A stretch of DNA of 64,000 nt from Bordetella parapertussis. Lineage in GTDB: Bacteria; Pseudomonadota; Gammaproteobacteria; Burkholderiales; SG8-41. This document shows, in pieces, positions 1 through 8,468 of the stretch. Made by a program: the position numbers and the translations under genes. The stretch is taken from positions 1 to 64,000 of the forward strand of contig CAMATZ010000014.1 of NCBI GenBank assembly GCA_945861275.1, read 5' to 3'. Within the stretch, counting starts at the first letter, position 1, and each line of letters begins with the position of its first letter. Below the pieces are notes generated by a model, which worked only from the letters and a program-made list of their open reading frames with translations, made no database searches and was not told the DNA's origin.

Positions 1-74
1 GGGAAGAGGCGCTGGAACTCCGGCAGCGAGCGCGGAAACGGCAGATCGCCTCGCTCAAGTACGTCAATAACCAT
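1..74 (-). CDS. Partial gene at window edge, possibly IS1595-type transposase N-terminus
   Basis: Reading leftward from the ATG at 74 there is an open frame of 24 codons running off the window, with a GGAG ribosome-binding site 5 bases upstream of the start. The visible peptide contains PRSLPEFQRLF, which resembles the start of IS1595/ISXO2-type transposases as I remember them. That is a family impression from a short stretch only. If correct, the left edge borders an insertion sequence. The rest of the gene lies outside the window. Confidence 0.4.
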   Translation of the reverse strand, partial: MVIDVLERGDLPFPRSLPEFQRLF

Positions 75-107
75 GGTCGCTCCACGTCAGCGCGGATGCT
101 CAACATA

Positions 108-821
108 CTACCGGTAGTTGGTTTGGGTGACAACCGGATAAGCACGGGTGGTTTGATCGATGTAGACCGGCACCTCCTCCACCGGCCTGCTGGCAGCGGC
201 CAGCTTCTTGTCTTGGGCGTTCACCTTGAACATCCGGCTCAGCCGGCCAAACATGCCGCCGCCGGCGTTCTGTTCGGCGTACACACGCACGCTGACATCG
301 GGATCGAGGGCGTGCTCAAGAAAGCGGCGTTCTTCGCTACTCATGCCCTTTTCACGCACCGCGGACGACTCGGGTGACGGGCGCCGCCGGGGCGGCCGGT
401 CTTTGTAAATGGTGACCACCGGCTCTCGCGGCGCGCCGGGTAGAGGCGGCGGCGGCGCTACCGGTGGCGGCACACCGGCCGTGGAAAACGCGGCTTTGAA
501 TATCTTGCTGATGCTGCCGAACAGCCCGCCGCCGGTCTCACCTGCAGCGCTTTTTTCATCCTCGTAGATCTGCGCCGACGGTTCGGGCCGCTTGCGCTCG
601 GGCACAACCTTTTTCTCGACCACGTCGGCGATGAATTGGTCCCCCAGCGAAAGGCTGCGTTCCACGAACACGTGCTGGCAGACCTTGCGAAATTCGTCAA
701 TTTGCGCCTGCGATTCGATGACGAAGCCCTGGATCATGAACGGTGTGCCGAGCCACGGCCGATCCAGTTCGGCAACGAACATGCCGAGTACCAGTTTTTC
801 GACGGGAACCTGCTCTCTCAT
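108..821 (-). CDS. Stand-alone DUF3391 domain protein
   Basis: A 237-residue protein whose first ~75 residues match DUF3391, the domain usually found at the N-terminus of HD-GYP cyclic-di-GMP phosphodiesterases (start VPVEKLVLGMFVAELDRPW, then FVIESQAQIDEFRKVC). No HD-GYP domain follows: the gene stops after a proline- and charge-rich tail. The tail carries a repeated phrase, GGGLFGSISKIFK at residues 97-109 and GGGMFGRLSRMFK at 187-199, with short Y-x-D elements between. It may be a truncated sensor that keeps the regulatory part, or a separate adaptor. It sits beside a hybrid histidine kinase, so a signalling role is plausible but unproven. No signal peptide is evident. Confidence 0.75.
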   Translation of the reverse strand: MREQVPVEKLVLGMFVAELDRPWLGTPFMIQGFVIESQAQIDEFRKVCQHVFVERSLSLGDQFIADVVEKKVVPERKRPEPSAQIYEDEKSAAGETGGGLFGSISKIFKAAFSTAGVPPPVAPPPPLPGAPREPVVTIYKDRPPRRRPSPESSAVREKGMSSEERRFLEHALDPDVSVRVYAEQNAGGGMFGRLSRMFKVNAQDKKLAAASRPVEEVPVYIDQTTRAYPVVTQTNYR

Positions 822-932
822 AACACTATTTCAACAGAATTGACGCGGCAAGCGCAAGGCGTTTCGCAAACATCGCGCCCGCCCGTGAGGGGCGGTGCCC
901 CGCCCGCCACCCCTTGGTTGGGTTGCATTGGG

Positions 933-2837
933 TCAGCGACCCTTAATCCGTTCGGGCAAATACTTGTGCAGCAGGGCGTGCAACACCTTGACATCAATCG
1001 GTTTCATCATGTAGTCGTCCATGCCCGCCGCGATGCAGTGGTCGCGCTCCTGCTCGGGGGCGTGCGCCGACAGGGCGGCGATCATGGCGTGCCCGCCTTG
1101 CGTCTTTTCGCGCTCGCGAATCGCCGCCACGGCTTCAAAACCACCCATCACCGGCATCTCCAGATCCATGAACACCAGGTCGTAGGAATTTCCCAACAGA
1201 TTCTCCACCGCTTCGGCGCCATTGCCGACGATTACCGTTTCCACCCCCTGCCGATTCAGCAAAAGTTCTATCAGCATCTGGTTGTTGTCGTTGTCTTCGG
1301 CCACCAGCACGCGCATGCCTTTGAACGGCTGTGCGGGCGCTGCGGACTGCACCGCGGGCTGGGATGGCGGCGTATCGGACTTCTCCGGCACAGCCGCCAC
1401 CTTGAACGGCAACTCAAACCAGAAATCCGAGCCGTTGCCGACTTCGCTTTTGACGCCGATCTGGCCCTCCATCAACTCCACCAGCGACTTGCAAATAGAC
1501 AGCCCCAACCCGGTGCCGCCATACTTGCGCGCGGTGCTGGCATCGGCCTGCGTGTAACGCTGAAACATGGTCGATACTTTGTCCGCCGCTATGCCGATGC
1601 CGGTGTCCTTCACCGAAAACGCCAGGCGCGGCATGCCGTCCACGGTGTCGAGCAACCGCACGTGGGTGGAGACCTTGCCTTCGGCGGGCGTGAATTTGAT
1701 GGCGTTACCGATCAGGTTAAGCAGTATCTGCCGCAGCCGCAACGAATCGCCCATCAGTGCATCCGGCACATTGTCATCGACCGCAAGATCGAGTGTCACC
1801 TGTTTCTCACGCGCCTTCACGCCCTGCTCGTGAACGACTTCATCAATCGTCTGGCGTAAATTAAAGTCGGTATATTCGATGTTCAGTTTACCGGCCTCGA
1901 TTTTTGACAAATCCAGCAAATCATTAATCAAGGTCAGCAGGCGCATGCTGGCGCCCTTGATGCGGCGCGAATAATCCTGTTGCACCGTGGACTGCGTTGA
2001 TGCCAACAATGCATCGGAGAAGCCGATGACCGCAGTCAGCGGCGTGCGTATCTCGTGGCTGGTGTACGCGAGAAAATCTCCCTTTGCCTGATTGGCATCG
2101 TCGGCGGCCTGCTTGGCGACTTTCAGTTCCGCTTCGGCGCGCTCACGTTCGGTAACCACCTGCGCGAATAATCGATTCGCTGTTTCCGCGCCGCGTATCA
2201 TCGCCGCGTCCGATGTGCCGCGCTGCCGATAGTCATCGATGCTGGCCGCAAGCAAGGCGCGGTAGCGAAACAGGCTGAACCACATCGTCAACATCAATGC
2301 CAGCGCGAGTACCGCAGGTGCGGCATAGGCCGCGAAGTCCAACTGCAGCAGTTTCACCACTAACGGCAACAGCATCGGCGCCAGCGAAGCCGCCAGGGTT
2401 GCACGCGTGGGTGAAATCGTATGCGCCGAAGCCGCCGCCACCACGATGGCGAACACCAGCGTGATGTCCGCAGCCGATTGATTGCCGGCAAAAAACATAT
2501 ATCCCGCCCAGCCCCAGCCTGCGCCGAGCAGAAAATTGCTGATGGCGATAATGCGCCCCCAGTATTGATCCGCCTTGACGTCTTCGTGCACGCGTTGATA
2601 AGCGATATACAACACATAGCGGATCGCGATCGCGCACAACAGGCAGATCAGCCAGATCAACACCGGGGTCAGACCGGCACTGCGCAAAATCATGATCGCG
2701 GCAATTAGCGCCGCCGCAGCTTGCGCCAGCAAACCATGCGCACTGACACTCTGTACCAGCGTCATCTCATCCGTGCGCAGCGTGGCGGCGCTCTGCTGGG
2801 CGGCTGACTCTAAGCCGTGGTTATCTTGATCGGACAT
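933..2837 (-). CDS. Hybrid sensor histidine kinase/response regulator
   Basis: A 634-residue membrane-bound two-component hybrid kinase. Residues ~30-195 form several hydrophobic segments (about six helices), followed by a helical linker. The HisKA domain contains SHEIRTPLTAVIGFSDALL with the phospho-accepting His261. The ATPase domain shows the N box (NLIGNAIKFTP, Asn378), DTGIGI at 411-416 and GGTGLGLSI at 440-448. A C-terminal receiver domain (about 508-630) has acidic residues in AEDND and the phospho-accepting Asp558 in FMDLEMP. No output domain follows, so phosphate probably passes to a separate protein. I chose the ATG at 2837 because the longer frame runs back into the preceding dehydrogenase gene, which ends at 2845. 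The signal it senses is unknown. Confidence 0.88.
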   Translation of the reverse strand: MSDQDNHGLESAAQQSAATLRTDEMTLVQSVSAHGLLAQAAAALIAAIMILRSAGLTPVLIWLICLLCAIAIRYVLYIAYQRVHEDVKADQYWGRIIAISNFLLGAGWGWAGYMFFAGNQSAADITLVFAIVVAAASAHTISPTRATLAASLAPMLLPLVVKLLQLDFAAYAAPAVLALALMLTMWFSLFRYRALLAASIDDYRQRGTSDAAMIRGAETANRLFAQVVTERERAEAELKVAKQAADDANQAKGDFLAYTSHEIRTPLTAVIGFSDALLASTQSTVQQDYSRRIKGASMRLLTLINDLLDLSKIEAGKLNIEYTDFNLRQTIDEVVHEQGVKAREKQVTLDLAVDDNVPDALMGDSLRLRQILLNLIGNAIKFTPAEGKVSTHVRLLDTVDGMPRLAFSVKDTGIGIAADKVSTMFQRYTQADASTARKYGGTGLGLSICKSLVELMEGQIGVKSEVGNGSDFWFELPFKVAAVPEKSDTPPSQPAVQSAAPAQPFKGMRVLVAEDNDNNQMLIELLLNRQGVETVIVGNGAEAVENLLGNSYDLVFMDLEMPVMGGFEAVAAIREREKTQGGHAMIAALSAHAPEQERDHCIAAGMDDYMMKPIDVKVLHALLHKYLPERIKGR

Positions 2838-2844
2838 TTTTGGT

Positions 2845-3831
2845 TTAAGTCTTGCCGATAACTTCCGGGTTAACCACATCCAGCGGTTTGCCTTGCGCAA
2901 ACGCAAGCAACTGCTCAATCGCGGTTGCATACATCGACTCATAACTGCCGCGCTCGGCGTAACCGAGGTGCGGCGTGCACAGTGCGTTTTTCAGCTTTTG
3001 CAACGGATGCGTGGCGCCCGTCACCGGCTCGTCCTCGTAGACATCCACCGCGGCGAATCCGGGCCGCCCTTTTGCCAGCGCGGCAGCCAGCGCGCCGGCT
3101 TCGATAATCGGCGCGCGGCTGGTGTTCACCAGCAACGCGGTCGGTTTCATGCGCGCGAGATCGGCGGCAGTGATGATGCCGCGCGTGCCCTGGTTGCCGG
3201 GCAAATGCAGGCTGATGATGTCCGCGTTCTCAAAAAACGCCTCGCGCGAGGCGGCGATTTCAAAACCCTCCGCTTTCGCACGCGCTATCGAGCCTTCGCG
3301 GCCCCAGCACACCACCTTCATGCCGAACGCGCTTCCGACACGCGCCACCGCGGCGCCGATATGCCCGAAAGCATAAATGCCCAGCGTGCGCCCATGCAGC
3401 CGCGTGCCGACGGTGGAGTGCCAGTGGCCTTGCTTGAAACGCTCCACCTCATAGGGAATTTGCCGCAGTGAAGCAATGATCAACCCCCATGCCAGTTCCG
3501 CGGTGGTGGAGTACGGGTTGCCGCCGCTGCTTCTGCGCCCCGCCGACACCACCACGCCATTATCGGTGCAGGCTGGAATGTCGAGGTGATAAACGTTGCG
3601 GCCGGTCTGGCAGATGAACTTGAGAGCGGGCAAGCGCTCGATGATCGCGCGCGTCATCGGCACGCGCTGCTGCGTCAGCAATACCGCGTCAAACCCCTTG
3701 ACCTGCTCAACCACGCGATCCGCGCTGGTATAGGCGTCGTTATGGACCACCACGTCGTGCGCGGCCAGCGCGGAGAAATGTTTGGTGGTGCGGAACGCAT
3801 CGGCGTAATCGTGGATGACTGCAATTTTCAT
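2845..3831 (-). CDS. D-2-hydroxyacid dehydrogenase family protein
   Basis: A 328-residue member of the D-isomer-specific 2-hydroxyacid dehydrogenases, NAD(P)-dependent enzymes that interconvert 2-keto and 2-hydroxy acids. The nucleotide-binding region reads LGIYAFGHIGAAVARVG, a slightly degenerate GxGxxG. The usual catalytic Arg is in NTSRAPII, the Glu in VDVYEDEP and the His in CTPHLGYAE. Length is normal. It lies 8 bp upstream of the sensor kinase start and 43 bp downstream of a Bug receptor gene, all leftward, so these may be co-transcribed. The substrate cannot be read from sequence; the neighbouring Bug receptor suggests an imported organic acid. Confidence 0.88.
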   Translation of the reverse strand: MKIAVIHDYADAFRTTKHFSALAAHDVVVHNDAYTSADRVVEQVKGFDAVLLTQQRVPMTRAIIERLPALKFICQTGRNVYHLDIPACTDNGVVVSAGRRSSGGNPYSTTAELAWGLIIASLRQIPYEVERFKQGHWHSTVGTRLHGRTLGIYAFGHIGAAVARVGSAFGMKVVCWGREGSIARAKAEGFEIAASREAFFENADIISLHLPGNQGTRGIITAADLARMKPTALLVNTSRAPIIEAGALAAALAKGRPGFAAVDVYEDEPVTGATHPLQKLKNALCTPHLGYAERGSYESMYATAIEQLLAFAQGKPLDVVNPEVIGKT

Positions 3832-3874
3832 GGCAATTTTCTCAATAAATGGTTAGTGAACAGGCATGGCTGCC

Positions 3875-4837
3875 CTACTGTTGCTTGATATTGGCCTGCT
3901 TGATGACCTTGCCCCAGCGTGCGATTTCGATTTTCAGAAACGCCTTCGCTTCAGCCGGCGTATTGCCGAGCGGCTCGGTGCCGCCCTTGGCCAGCATGTC
4001 GAGCATGTCCTTCGCCTTCAGCGCGTTGACGGTTTCGCGGTAGATCTGATTGATGATGGGCGGCGGCGTTTTGGACGGCGCGAGCACCATGTACCATGAG
4101 GTGGCTTCGTAGCCCGGCACGCCCGCTTCGGCAACGGTGGGCACCTCCGGCAACGAGGTTACGCGCTTGGGCGCAGTAACCGCCAGCAGCCGCAACTGTC
4201 CCGCGTTTATCTGATTGATGATCGCCAGCATCGGATTGATATACATGTGTACGCGACCGGGTATCAGATCCGTCAATACCGGCGCAGTGCCCTTGTAAGC
4301 GATGTGCACCATCTCGGTCCCCGTCATGCCGGTGAACATCTCCCCCGCCAGGTGCGACGCAGAGCCCGGCCCCGACGACCCGAACGACAATTCACGCGGC
4401 TTCGCTTTCAACAGCGCGATCAACTCCTTCACACTTTTCACCGGCAACGAATTCGGCACCACCAGCCCGAACGCCTGGGTAGCGACCACTGAAATCGGAA
4501 TCAAATCATTGACCGGGTCATACGGCAGCTTCGCCATCAGCGTGGCGTTGATCGCGTGCGAGGGATTGACGAGCACGATGGTATGGCCATCCGGCGTAGC
4601 CTTCGCTGCGATATCGATGCCGATCACCATGCCCGCGCCGGGGCGGTTGTCGGCCACGATCTGCTGACCCCACGCCGCGGTGTAGCGGTTGCCCAGAAAG
4701 CGCACGATCTGATCCGAGCCGCCGCCGGCGGCAGTGGGGATGATGAAGCGGATGGGTTTGGTGGGAAATGCCTGCGCGTGCGCGCTACCAACACACAATG
4801 TCGCCAGCGCAAACGCTGCGACAAATTTCTTTTGCAT
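3875..4837 (-). CDS. Bug-family tripartite tricarboxylate transporter receptor
   Basis: A 320-residue periplasmic solute-binding protein. A Sec signal peptide ends near residue 21 (GSAHA before QAFPTKPIRFIIP). The mature start with FPTKPIRFIIPTAAGGGSDQ, then VADNRPGAGMVIG and LAKPRELSFGSSGPGSASH-like segments, is diagnostic of the TctC/Bug family. These receptors bind carboxylates (citrate, nicotinate, amino acids and others in characterised cases) and hand them to TctAB permeases. No TctA or TctB gene is present in this window, so the membrane partner must lie elsewhere or be absent. A ribosome-binding site GGAGGA lies just upstream of the start. Ligand unknown. Confidence 0.92.
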   Translation of the reverse strand: MQKKFVAAFALATLCVGSAHAQAFPTKPIRFIIPTAAGGGSDQIVRFLGNRYTAAWGQQIVADNRPGAGMVIGIDIAAKATPDGHTIVLVNPSHAINATLMAKLPYDPVNDLIPISVVATQAFGLVVPNSLPVKSVKELIALLKAKPRELSFGSSGPGSASHLAGEMFTGMTGTEMVHIAYKGTAPVLTDLIPGRVHMYINPMLAIINQINAGQLRLLAVTAPKRVTSLPEVPTVAEAGVPGYEATSWYMVLAPSKTPPPIINQIYRETVNALKAKDMLDMLAKGGTEPLGNTPAEAKAFLKIEIARWGKVIKQANIKQQ

Positions 4838-4871
4838 GAATCCTCCAGTAACCAGCGCGCCTATCCAATGA

Positions 4872-4943
4872 AACTCCCCTCGCCCCGATTACGGGGAGAG
4901 GGTTAGAGCCTGCCCCGGACTTGATCCGGGGGTGAGGGGCGCG
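4872..4943. repeat. Intergenic hairpin repeat of the CCCTC/GAGGGG type
   Basis: Two consecutive hairpins: CCCCG-atta-CGGGG within CTCGCCCC...GGGGAGAG, then CCCCGGA-ctt-GATCCGGGG ending in GTGAGGGGCG. A related element with the CCTCACCC...GCGAGGG layout occurs at 26304-26342. This is a dispersed palindromic repeat, not a gene; it might stabilise or end transcripts around it. Confidence 0.55.
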
Positions 4944-5035
4944 CAATCCTCAATCAGTGCAGTGAATGGCGCCAACGGTATCGGAATGCCACGTCAACCT
5001 ATGGCGCAATAGGGATTGTGCCCTACAAAGCGTTG

Positions 5036-5626
5036 CTACTTCAACGGCGTCGGCACACCCTCCGGCAACGGCGTCTTGTCCACGTTGAGGATCATCGACA
5101 CCAGCGAGTAATAGCCGTTGACTGCAATCAGGTCGAACGCGCCGCGTTCGCCGAAGCGATCCACCACGCGCTTGAAATTCGCGTCGCTCACGCCCTTGGT
5201 TGCATGCAGTTCGTGCGAGAAATCGTAAACGATGGCTTCGTCTTCATCCATGTTCGCGGGACGGCGGTTCTCGGCGACATCCTTCGCCTTCGCCGGATCG
5301 AGCCCGGCGTCGAGCGCCAGCCTGCAATGCGCATGCCACTCGTAATTGGCCGTCCAGTAGCGTGCGGTAACGATGATCGCCAATTCATTGAGCTTGTTCG
5401 GCAAGGAGCTCTTGTAGCGGATTTCACCCCCCAGCGCCTGCACAATGTTGCCGATGCCGGGGCTGCGCAGCATCGCATTGAACGGCCCGCCCAGCGGCCC
5501 CGGCACGGTCGCGCTGGAAACGCCCGCCTTCGCGCGCGGCCCGGAGCGGATCGCGTCATACACCACACGCTGCTCGGTGGTGAGGTTTTCGACGGGGATG
5601 AGTTTAAAACGGCGAATGTCGGTCAT
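5036..5626 (-). CDS. Carboxymuconolactone decarboxylase family protein
   Basis: A 196-residue all-helical protein of the AhpD/carboxymuconolactone decarboxylase superfamily. The family core is NKLNELAIIVTARYWTANYE followed by WHAHCRLALDAGL (residues ~78-109). Only one cysteine is seen in the core (Cys101), so the thiol-peroxidase CxxC activity of AhpD is unlikely; a decarboxylase- or isomerase-like role fits better. In comparable clusters such genes accompany Bug receptors and aromatic or organic acid catabolism genes, as here. No signal peptide, so cytoplasmic. The precise reaction is unknown. Confidence 0.85.
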   Translation of the reverse strand: MTDIRRFKLIPVENLTTEQRVVYDAIRSGPRAKAGVSSATVPGPLGGPFNAMLRSPGIGNIVQALGGEIRYKSSLPNKLNELAIIVTARYWTANYEWHAHCRLALDAGLDPAKAKDVAENRRPANMDEDEAIVYDFSHELHATKGVSDANFKRVVDRFGERGAFDLIAVNGYYSLVSMILNVDKTPLPEGVPTPLK

Positions 5627-5681
5627 GATGGGTCCTGGGGGTTAGAAAAGCTGAAAATTAACATGGTTCGCCGTTTCGTCG

Positions 5682-5708
5682 GGTGCAATAAGTGAAGGGC
5701 ATTGCACC
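5682..5708. repeat. Short inverted repeat GGTGCAAT/ATTGCACC
   Basis: Perfect 8-base arms separated by 11 bases, in the gap between the carboxymuconolactone decarboxylase-like gene and hicB. It has the look of the small dispersed hairpins common in betaproteobacterial intergenic DNA. No T-run follows on the hicB transcript side, so a terminator role is weak. Confidence 0.4.
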
Positions 5709-5764
5709 GGAATCTTGTAGGCGTAGAAGACCAGTTTCCGCTGGTCACCTTAAAGGCGACTGTA

Positions 5765-5995
5765 CTAAGCGGCCAATCCGATTTCAACAAAAGTGCTTTT
5801 TGATACCGGCTCGGGAATAGGCTTGCCGCCAAGCCGCAAATCTTCCAAATGCAGCTTGATCGCTTCCTGAATCAAAGCCAAAGCCTCGGCTTCGGTTTCA
5901 CCGACGGCTATGCACCCCGGCAGATCGGGCACGAACGCGCCGTAGCTTGTCGGGCCTTTTTCAATCACCACCATGTAGCGCATGCTCATTTTCAA
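5765..5995 (-). CDS. hicB: HicB-type antitoxin
   Basis: A 76-residue protein with the HicB core: MRYMVVIEKG, YGAFVPDLPGCIAVGETEAEAL, then ALIQEAIKLHLEDL. This RNase-H-like fold binds and neutralises HicA. There is no C-terminal DNA-binding domain, so self-repression would need another partner or be absent. An internal ATG at residue 5 (position 5983) is an equally good start. It follows hicA by only one base, the usual toxin-first order for this family. Confidence 0.88.
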   Translation of the reverse strand: MKMSMRYMVVIEKGPTSYGAFVPDLPGCIAVGETEAEALALIQEAIKLHLEDLRLGGKPIPEPVSKSTFVEIGLAA

Positions 5996-5996
5996 T

Positions 5997-6185
5997 TCAC
6001 TCCTTTAATCCCGCCTGCTTCAAGACGCTGTTTAACGTGCCGGGCGGTACATCCACGCTGGGTTTGCCCGCCACCGTGACTGTTCCTGCTTTTGTCGGAT
6101 GGTGCAGTTGTCGGTGACTGCCGCGCTGCCGCACCATAACCCAGCCGTCTTTTCCAAGCAGGCGCAACAGCTCCGAAACTTTCAT
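5997..6185 (-). CDS. hicA: HicA-type mRNA interferase toxin
   Basis: A 62-residue dsRNA-binding-fold toxin. It shows the typical KVSELLRLLGKDGW start, RQRGSHRQLHHP with the expected catalytic His24, and GKPSVDVPPGTLNSVLKQAGL. HicA cleaves mRNA and is blocked by HicB. Length is normal and all expected residues are present, so it appears functional. A possible promoter on the minus strand has TCGCAA (6216-6221) as -35 and ATCTTA (6192-6197) as -10, read as complements TTGCGA and TAAGAT with an 18 bp spacer. That would place transcription start at or near the ATG, giving a leaderless message; this is inference. Confidence 0.88.
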   Translation of the reverse strand: MKVSELLRLLGKDGWVMVRQRGSHRQLHHPTKAGTVTVAGKPSVDVPPGTLNSVLKQAGLKE

Positions 6186-6230
6186 TGCGGAATCTTACGC
6201 TTGTCGATGGAGTTATCGCAACGCTTCTCC

Positions 6231-7151
6231 TCAAACCGGATCCCAACATACCACGTCCGCCGAACGATCCAGCGGATAAAACTGCTTTTGCATCGCGGGC
6301 AGCGCCACCTGCGCGATCGCTTCGGGCGTCCACTCCGGAGTGAAATGCACCGAGCGTATCGGCCGCGGCTGGCTGAACAGCATGATCTCGTTGGCACGGA
6401 CACTGAAAATCTGCCCCGTGACCTCCGCCGCCGCGTCGCTCACCAGAAACACCGCCATCGGTGCGACCTTGCGTGCTTCCATTTTTTTGAATTGCTCGAC
6501 GCGATCCTTTTCTTCGGGCGTATTCGCCGGCACCGAGCTGGTCATGCGGCTCCAGGCAAATGGCGCGATGCAGTTCGAACGCACACGGTTGCGGCCGAGA
6601 TCGAGGGCGATGCTTTTTGACAGCGCAGCGATGCCGAGCTTGGCCGCGGAGTAATTGGCCTGCCCGAAGTTGCCGATGAGTCCGGAGGTTGAAGTCATGT
6701 GCACAAACGCGCCGGAATTCTGCGCACGCATATGATTGGCGGCGGCGCGGCTCACGTAAAACGCGCCATTCAAATGTACCGCAATCACCGAGTTCCAGTC
6801 GTCCTCGCTCATCTTGTGAAAAATGCGGTCGCGCAGGATACCGGCATTGTTGACCACGGCATCTATGCGCCCATAGGTTTCCACCGCGCACTGGATGATG
6901 CGCTCGGCCGAAGCCCAGGTGGCTACCGACTCGGTGCTGGCGACAGCTACACCGCCCGCTGCCTTGATTTCATTCACCACTTTTTGCGCCGCGCCCGCGT
7001 TCTCCGCGCTGAGTTCGCCGCCGAGTGCCGCGCCGATATCATTGACCACCACTTTTGCGCCGTTGGCAGCCATCGCCAGCGCCATTTCGCGACCGATGCC
7101 GCCGCCCGCGCCGGTGACTACTACTACTTTGTCTTGTACGCTGTTGCCCAT
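6231..7151 (-). CDS. SDR family NAD(P)-dependent oxidoreductase
   Basis: A 306-residue classical short-chain dehydrogenase. Cofactor motif TGAGGGIG at residues 13-20, NNAG at 101-104, active site Ser153/Ser155, Tyr167 and Lys171 (STSGLIGNFGQANYSAAK). It is about 50 residues longer than FabG-like members; the C-terminal extension (FSQPRPIRSVHFTPEWTPEA) resembles dehydrogenases related to the 3-hydroxyacyl-CoA dehydrogenase domain of multifunctional beta-oxidation enzymes. A role in oxidising a hydroxyacyl-CoA or alcohol intermediate in the surrounding catabolic cluster is inferred. Confidence 0.9.
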   Translation of the reverse strand: MGNSVQDKVVVVTGAGGGIGREMALAMAANGAKVVVNDIGAALGGELSAENAGAAQKVVNEIKAAGGVAVASTESVATWASAERIIQCAVETYGRIDAVVNNAGILRDRIFHKMSEDDWNSVIAVHLNGAFYVSRAAANHMRAQNSGAFVHMTSTSGLIGNFGQANYSAAKLGIAALSKSIALDLGRNRVRSNCIAPFAWSRMTSSVPANTPEEKDRVEQFKKMEARKVAPMAVFLVSDAAAEVTGQIFSVRANEIMLFSQPRPIRSVHFTPEWTPEAIAQVALPAMQKQFYPLDRSADVVCWDPV

Positions 7152-7200
7152 GATGGTTCCCTCTAGTTTTCAGTTTACTTGATCTAAAAAACTTTCCTAA

Positions 7201-7226
7201 CTGTCGTTCCCGCGCAGGAACGACAG
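7201..7226. terminator. Strong hairpin between the NHL and SDR genes
   Basis: Perfect 10-base stem CTGTCGTTCC/GGAACGACAG with a 6-base loop, lying 3' of the leftward NHL-repeat gene and 5' of the SDR gene. On the minus strand a short T-run occurs about 11 bases after the stem, so it is a possible but not canonical intrinsic terminator. The same stem type occurs widely as a dispersed bacterial repeat. Confidence 0.4.
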
Positions 7227-7268
7227 TGTTTGGATTGGTTCATGCACCAGGCTTAGCCGCGTCGCGCA

Positions 7269-8288
7269 TTAACCCGTCCTGCGCCGGAATTTCTGAAACC
7301 CCGCCGGCCTCAACGGCGCCATGCGCTTTACCGCGCCGGCGTTGACGATGACTTCGCCGACATAGAAATCGCCGCGCTTGTCGGCCCAAATGCCGTGGGG
7401 CGCTACAAAGTTGCCGGGCAGCACCGGGTTTTCGCCGCCGACCTGCGCATAGATTTTTGCGTCGGGATCGCACACGGTGACGCGCGCGATCGGCGAGTGG
7501 CCGCACGGCGGATAGATCATGGTCTGGTCGTGCGCAGGCAGCGGGCCTTCGGAGCGCTTCATCATGTAGTTGTGAAAGCCGCCTTCGGCGATGTGGATCA
7601 TGTCCTGATTGTCGATGAACAGATCATACGGACGATTGAGAAAGCCCCACTCGCGCACGTACTCGCCGTCGGGTTTGAAAATCTGCACGCGCGAATTCTC
7701 GCGGTCGGCCACATACACCAGCCCCGCGCTGTCCACCGCGATGCCGTGAGGCAGTATGAATTGTCCCGGCCCGCTGCCCGGCTCGCCCCACGAGAACAGC
7801 AGCTTGCCTTCCTTCGAATATTTATGCACACGGCAATTGCCGTAGCCATCGGCGATGTACATGTCGCCGCTCGGTAGCACCGCCACGTTGGTGACACGGT
7901 GAAACGGCCCCGCCGCATGTCGCACGGGGCTGACGCCGATTTTGTAGCCGGTGTCGGCGGCCTTGCCCGATTCCCCGAGTGTCATCAGCTTTTTGCCGTC
8001 GGTGGTGAACTTGTGCACGGTGTGGTCTTTGTCGTCGGCAAGCCACAGGAAGTCCTGGTGGTCGATGAATATGCCGTGCGGGCCGACGAACATGCCTTCG
8101 CCCCACGCGTTAAGGAATTTGCCTTCCTTGTCGAATACGATGATCGGATACTTGCCGCGATTGAACACATACACATGATCTTGCGAGTCACACGCCACAC
8201 CCGCGACTTCCATAAAGCTGTAGCCCTCAGGCATTTGCTCCCAGCCTTTGATCACTTCGTATTCGATTTTGTGCGGTCCGAGAGCCAT
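7269..8288 (-). CDS. NHL-repeat protein (peptidyl-hydroxyglycine alpha-amidating lyase-like)
   Basis: A 339-residue beta-propeller protein built of NHL repeats. Repeated blocks of the form GPHGIFIDHQDFLWLADD, LPSGDMYIADGYGNCRVHKY, LPHGIAVDSAGLVYVADREN and GIWADKRGDFYVGE are visible. Bacterial homologues are annotated as peptidyl-alpha-hydroxyglycine alpha-amidating lyase family because of fold similarity, but the peptide-amidating reaction has not been shown for them to my knowledge. No clear signal peptide. It sits among catabolic genes near Bug receptors and is often seen in such company; actual function is unknown. Confidence 0.85.
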   Translation of the reverse strand: MALGPHKIEYEVIKGWEQMPEGYSFMEVAGVACDSQDHVYVFNRGKYPIIVFDKEGKFLNAWGEGMFVGPHGIFIDHQDFLWLADDKDHTVHKFTTDGKKLMTLGESGKAADTGYKIGVSPVRHAAGPFHRVTNVAVLPSGDMYIADGYGNCRVHKYSKEGKLLFSWGEPGSGPGQFILPHGIAVDSAGLVYVADRENSRVQIFKPDGEYVREWGFLNRPYDLFIDNQDMIHIAEGGFHNYMMKRSEGPLPAHDQTMIYPPCGHSPIARVTVCDPDAKIYAQVGGENPVLPGNFVAPHGIWADKRGDFYVGEVIVNAGAVKRMAPLRPAGFQKFRRRTG

Positions 8289-8354
8289 GGTATTTTCCTT
8301 TTAATAACAAATAGTTATAAGTAATCAGTACAGCCCCAGATAAACACAGGCAAA

Positions 8355-8439
8355 ACGTAGCGTGCGCTGTGCGCGCGATGCACCGGCGTATCTTTCGCAC
8401 AAATGCGCGGGCGGATCGTGCGCACAGCGCACGCTACGT
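8355..8439. repeat. Inverted repeat with perfect 20-base arms
   Basis: The arm ACGTAGCGTGCGCTGTGCGC at 8355-8374 is repeated as its exact reverse complement at 8420-8439, with about 45 bases between. It lies between the starts of nothing and the 3' end of a Bug receptor gene, that is, upstream of the NHL gene. It looks like a dispersed palindromic element rather than a gene or an operator. Confidence 0.7.
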
Positions 8440-8468
8440 AATGCCTTTGTCTCTTGCTTCAAACCCTG

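Noticed and set aside
636-1859. Long rightward open frame opposite the sensor kinase
   Set aside because: His/Arg-rich antisense sequence without any family motif. It is a by-product of GC-rich codons in the real gene. The same applies to long antisense frames at 10143-11297, 12323-13504 and 20408-21580.
5992-6891. Leftward 299-residue frame across hicA and the SDR gene
   Set aside because: It overlaps two well-supported genes in another frame and has no recognisable domain.
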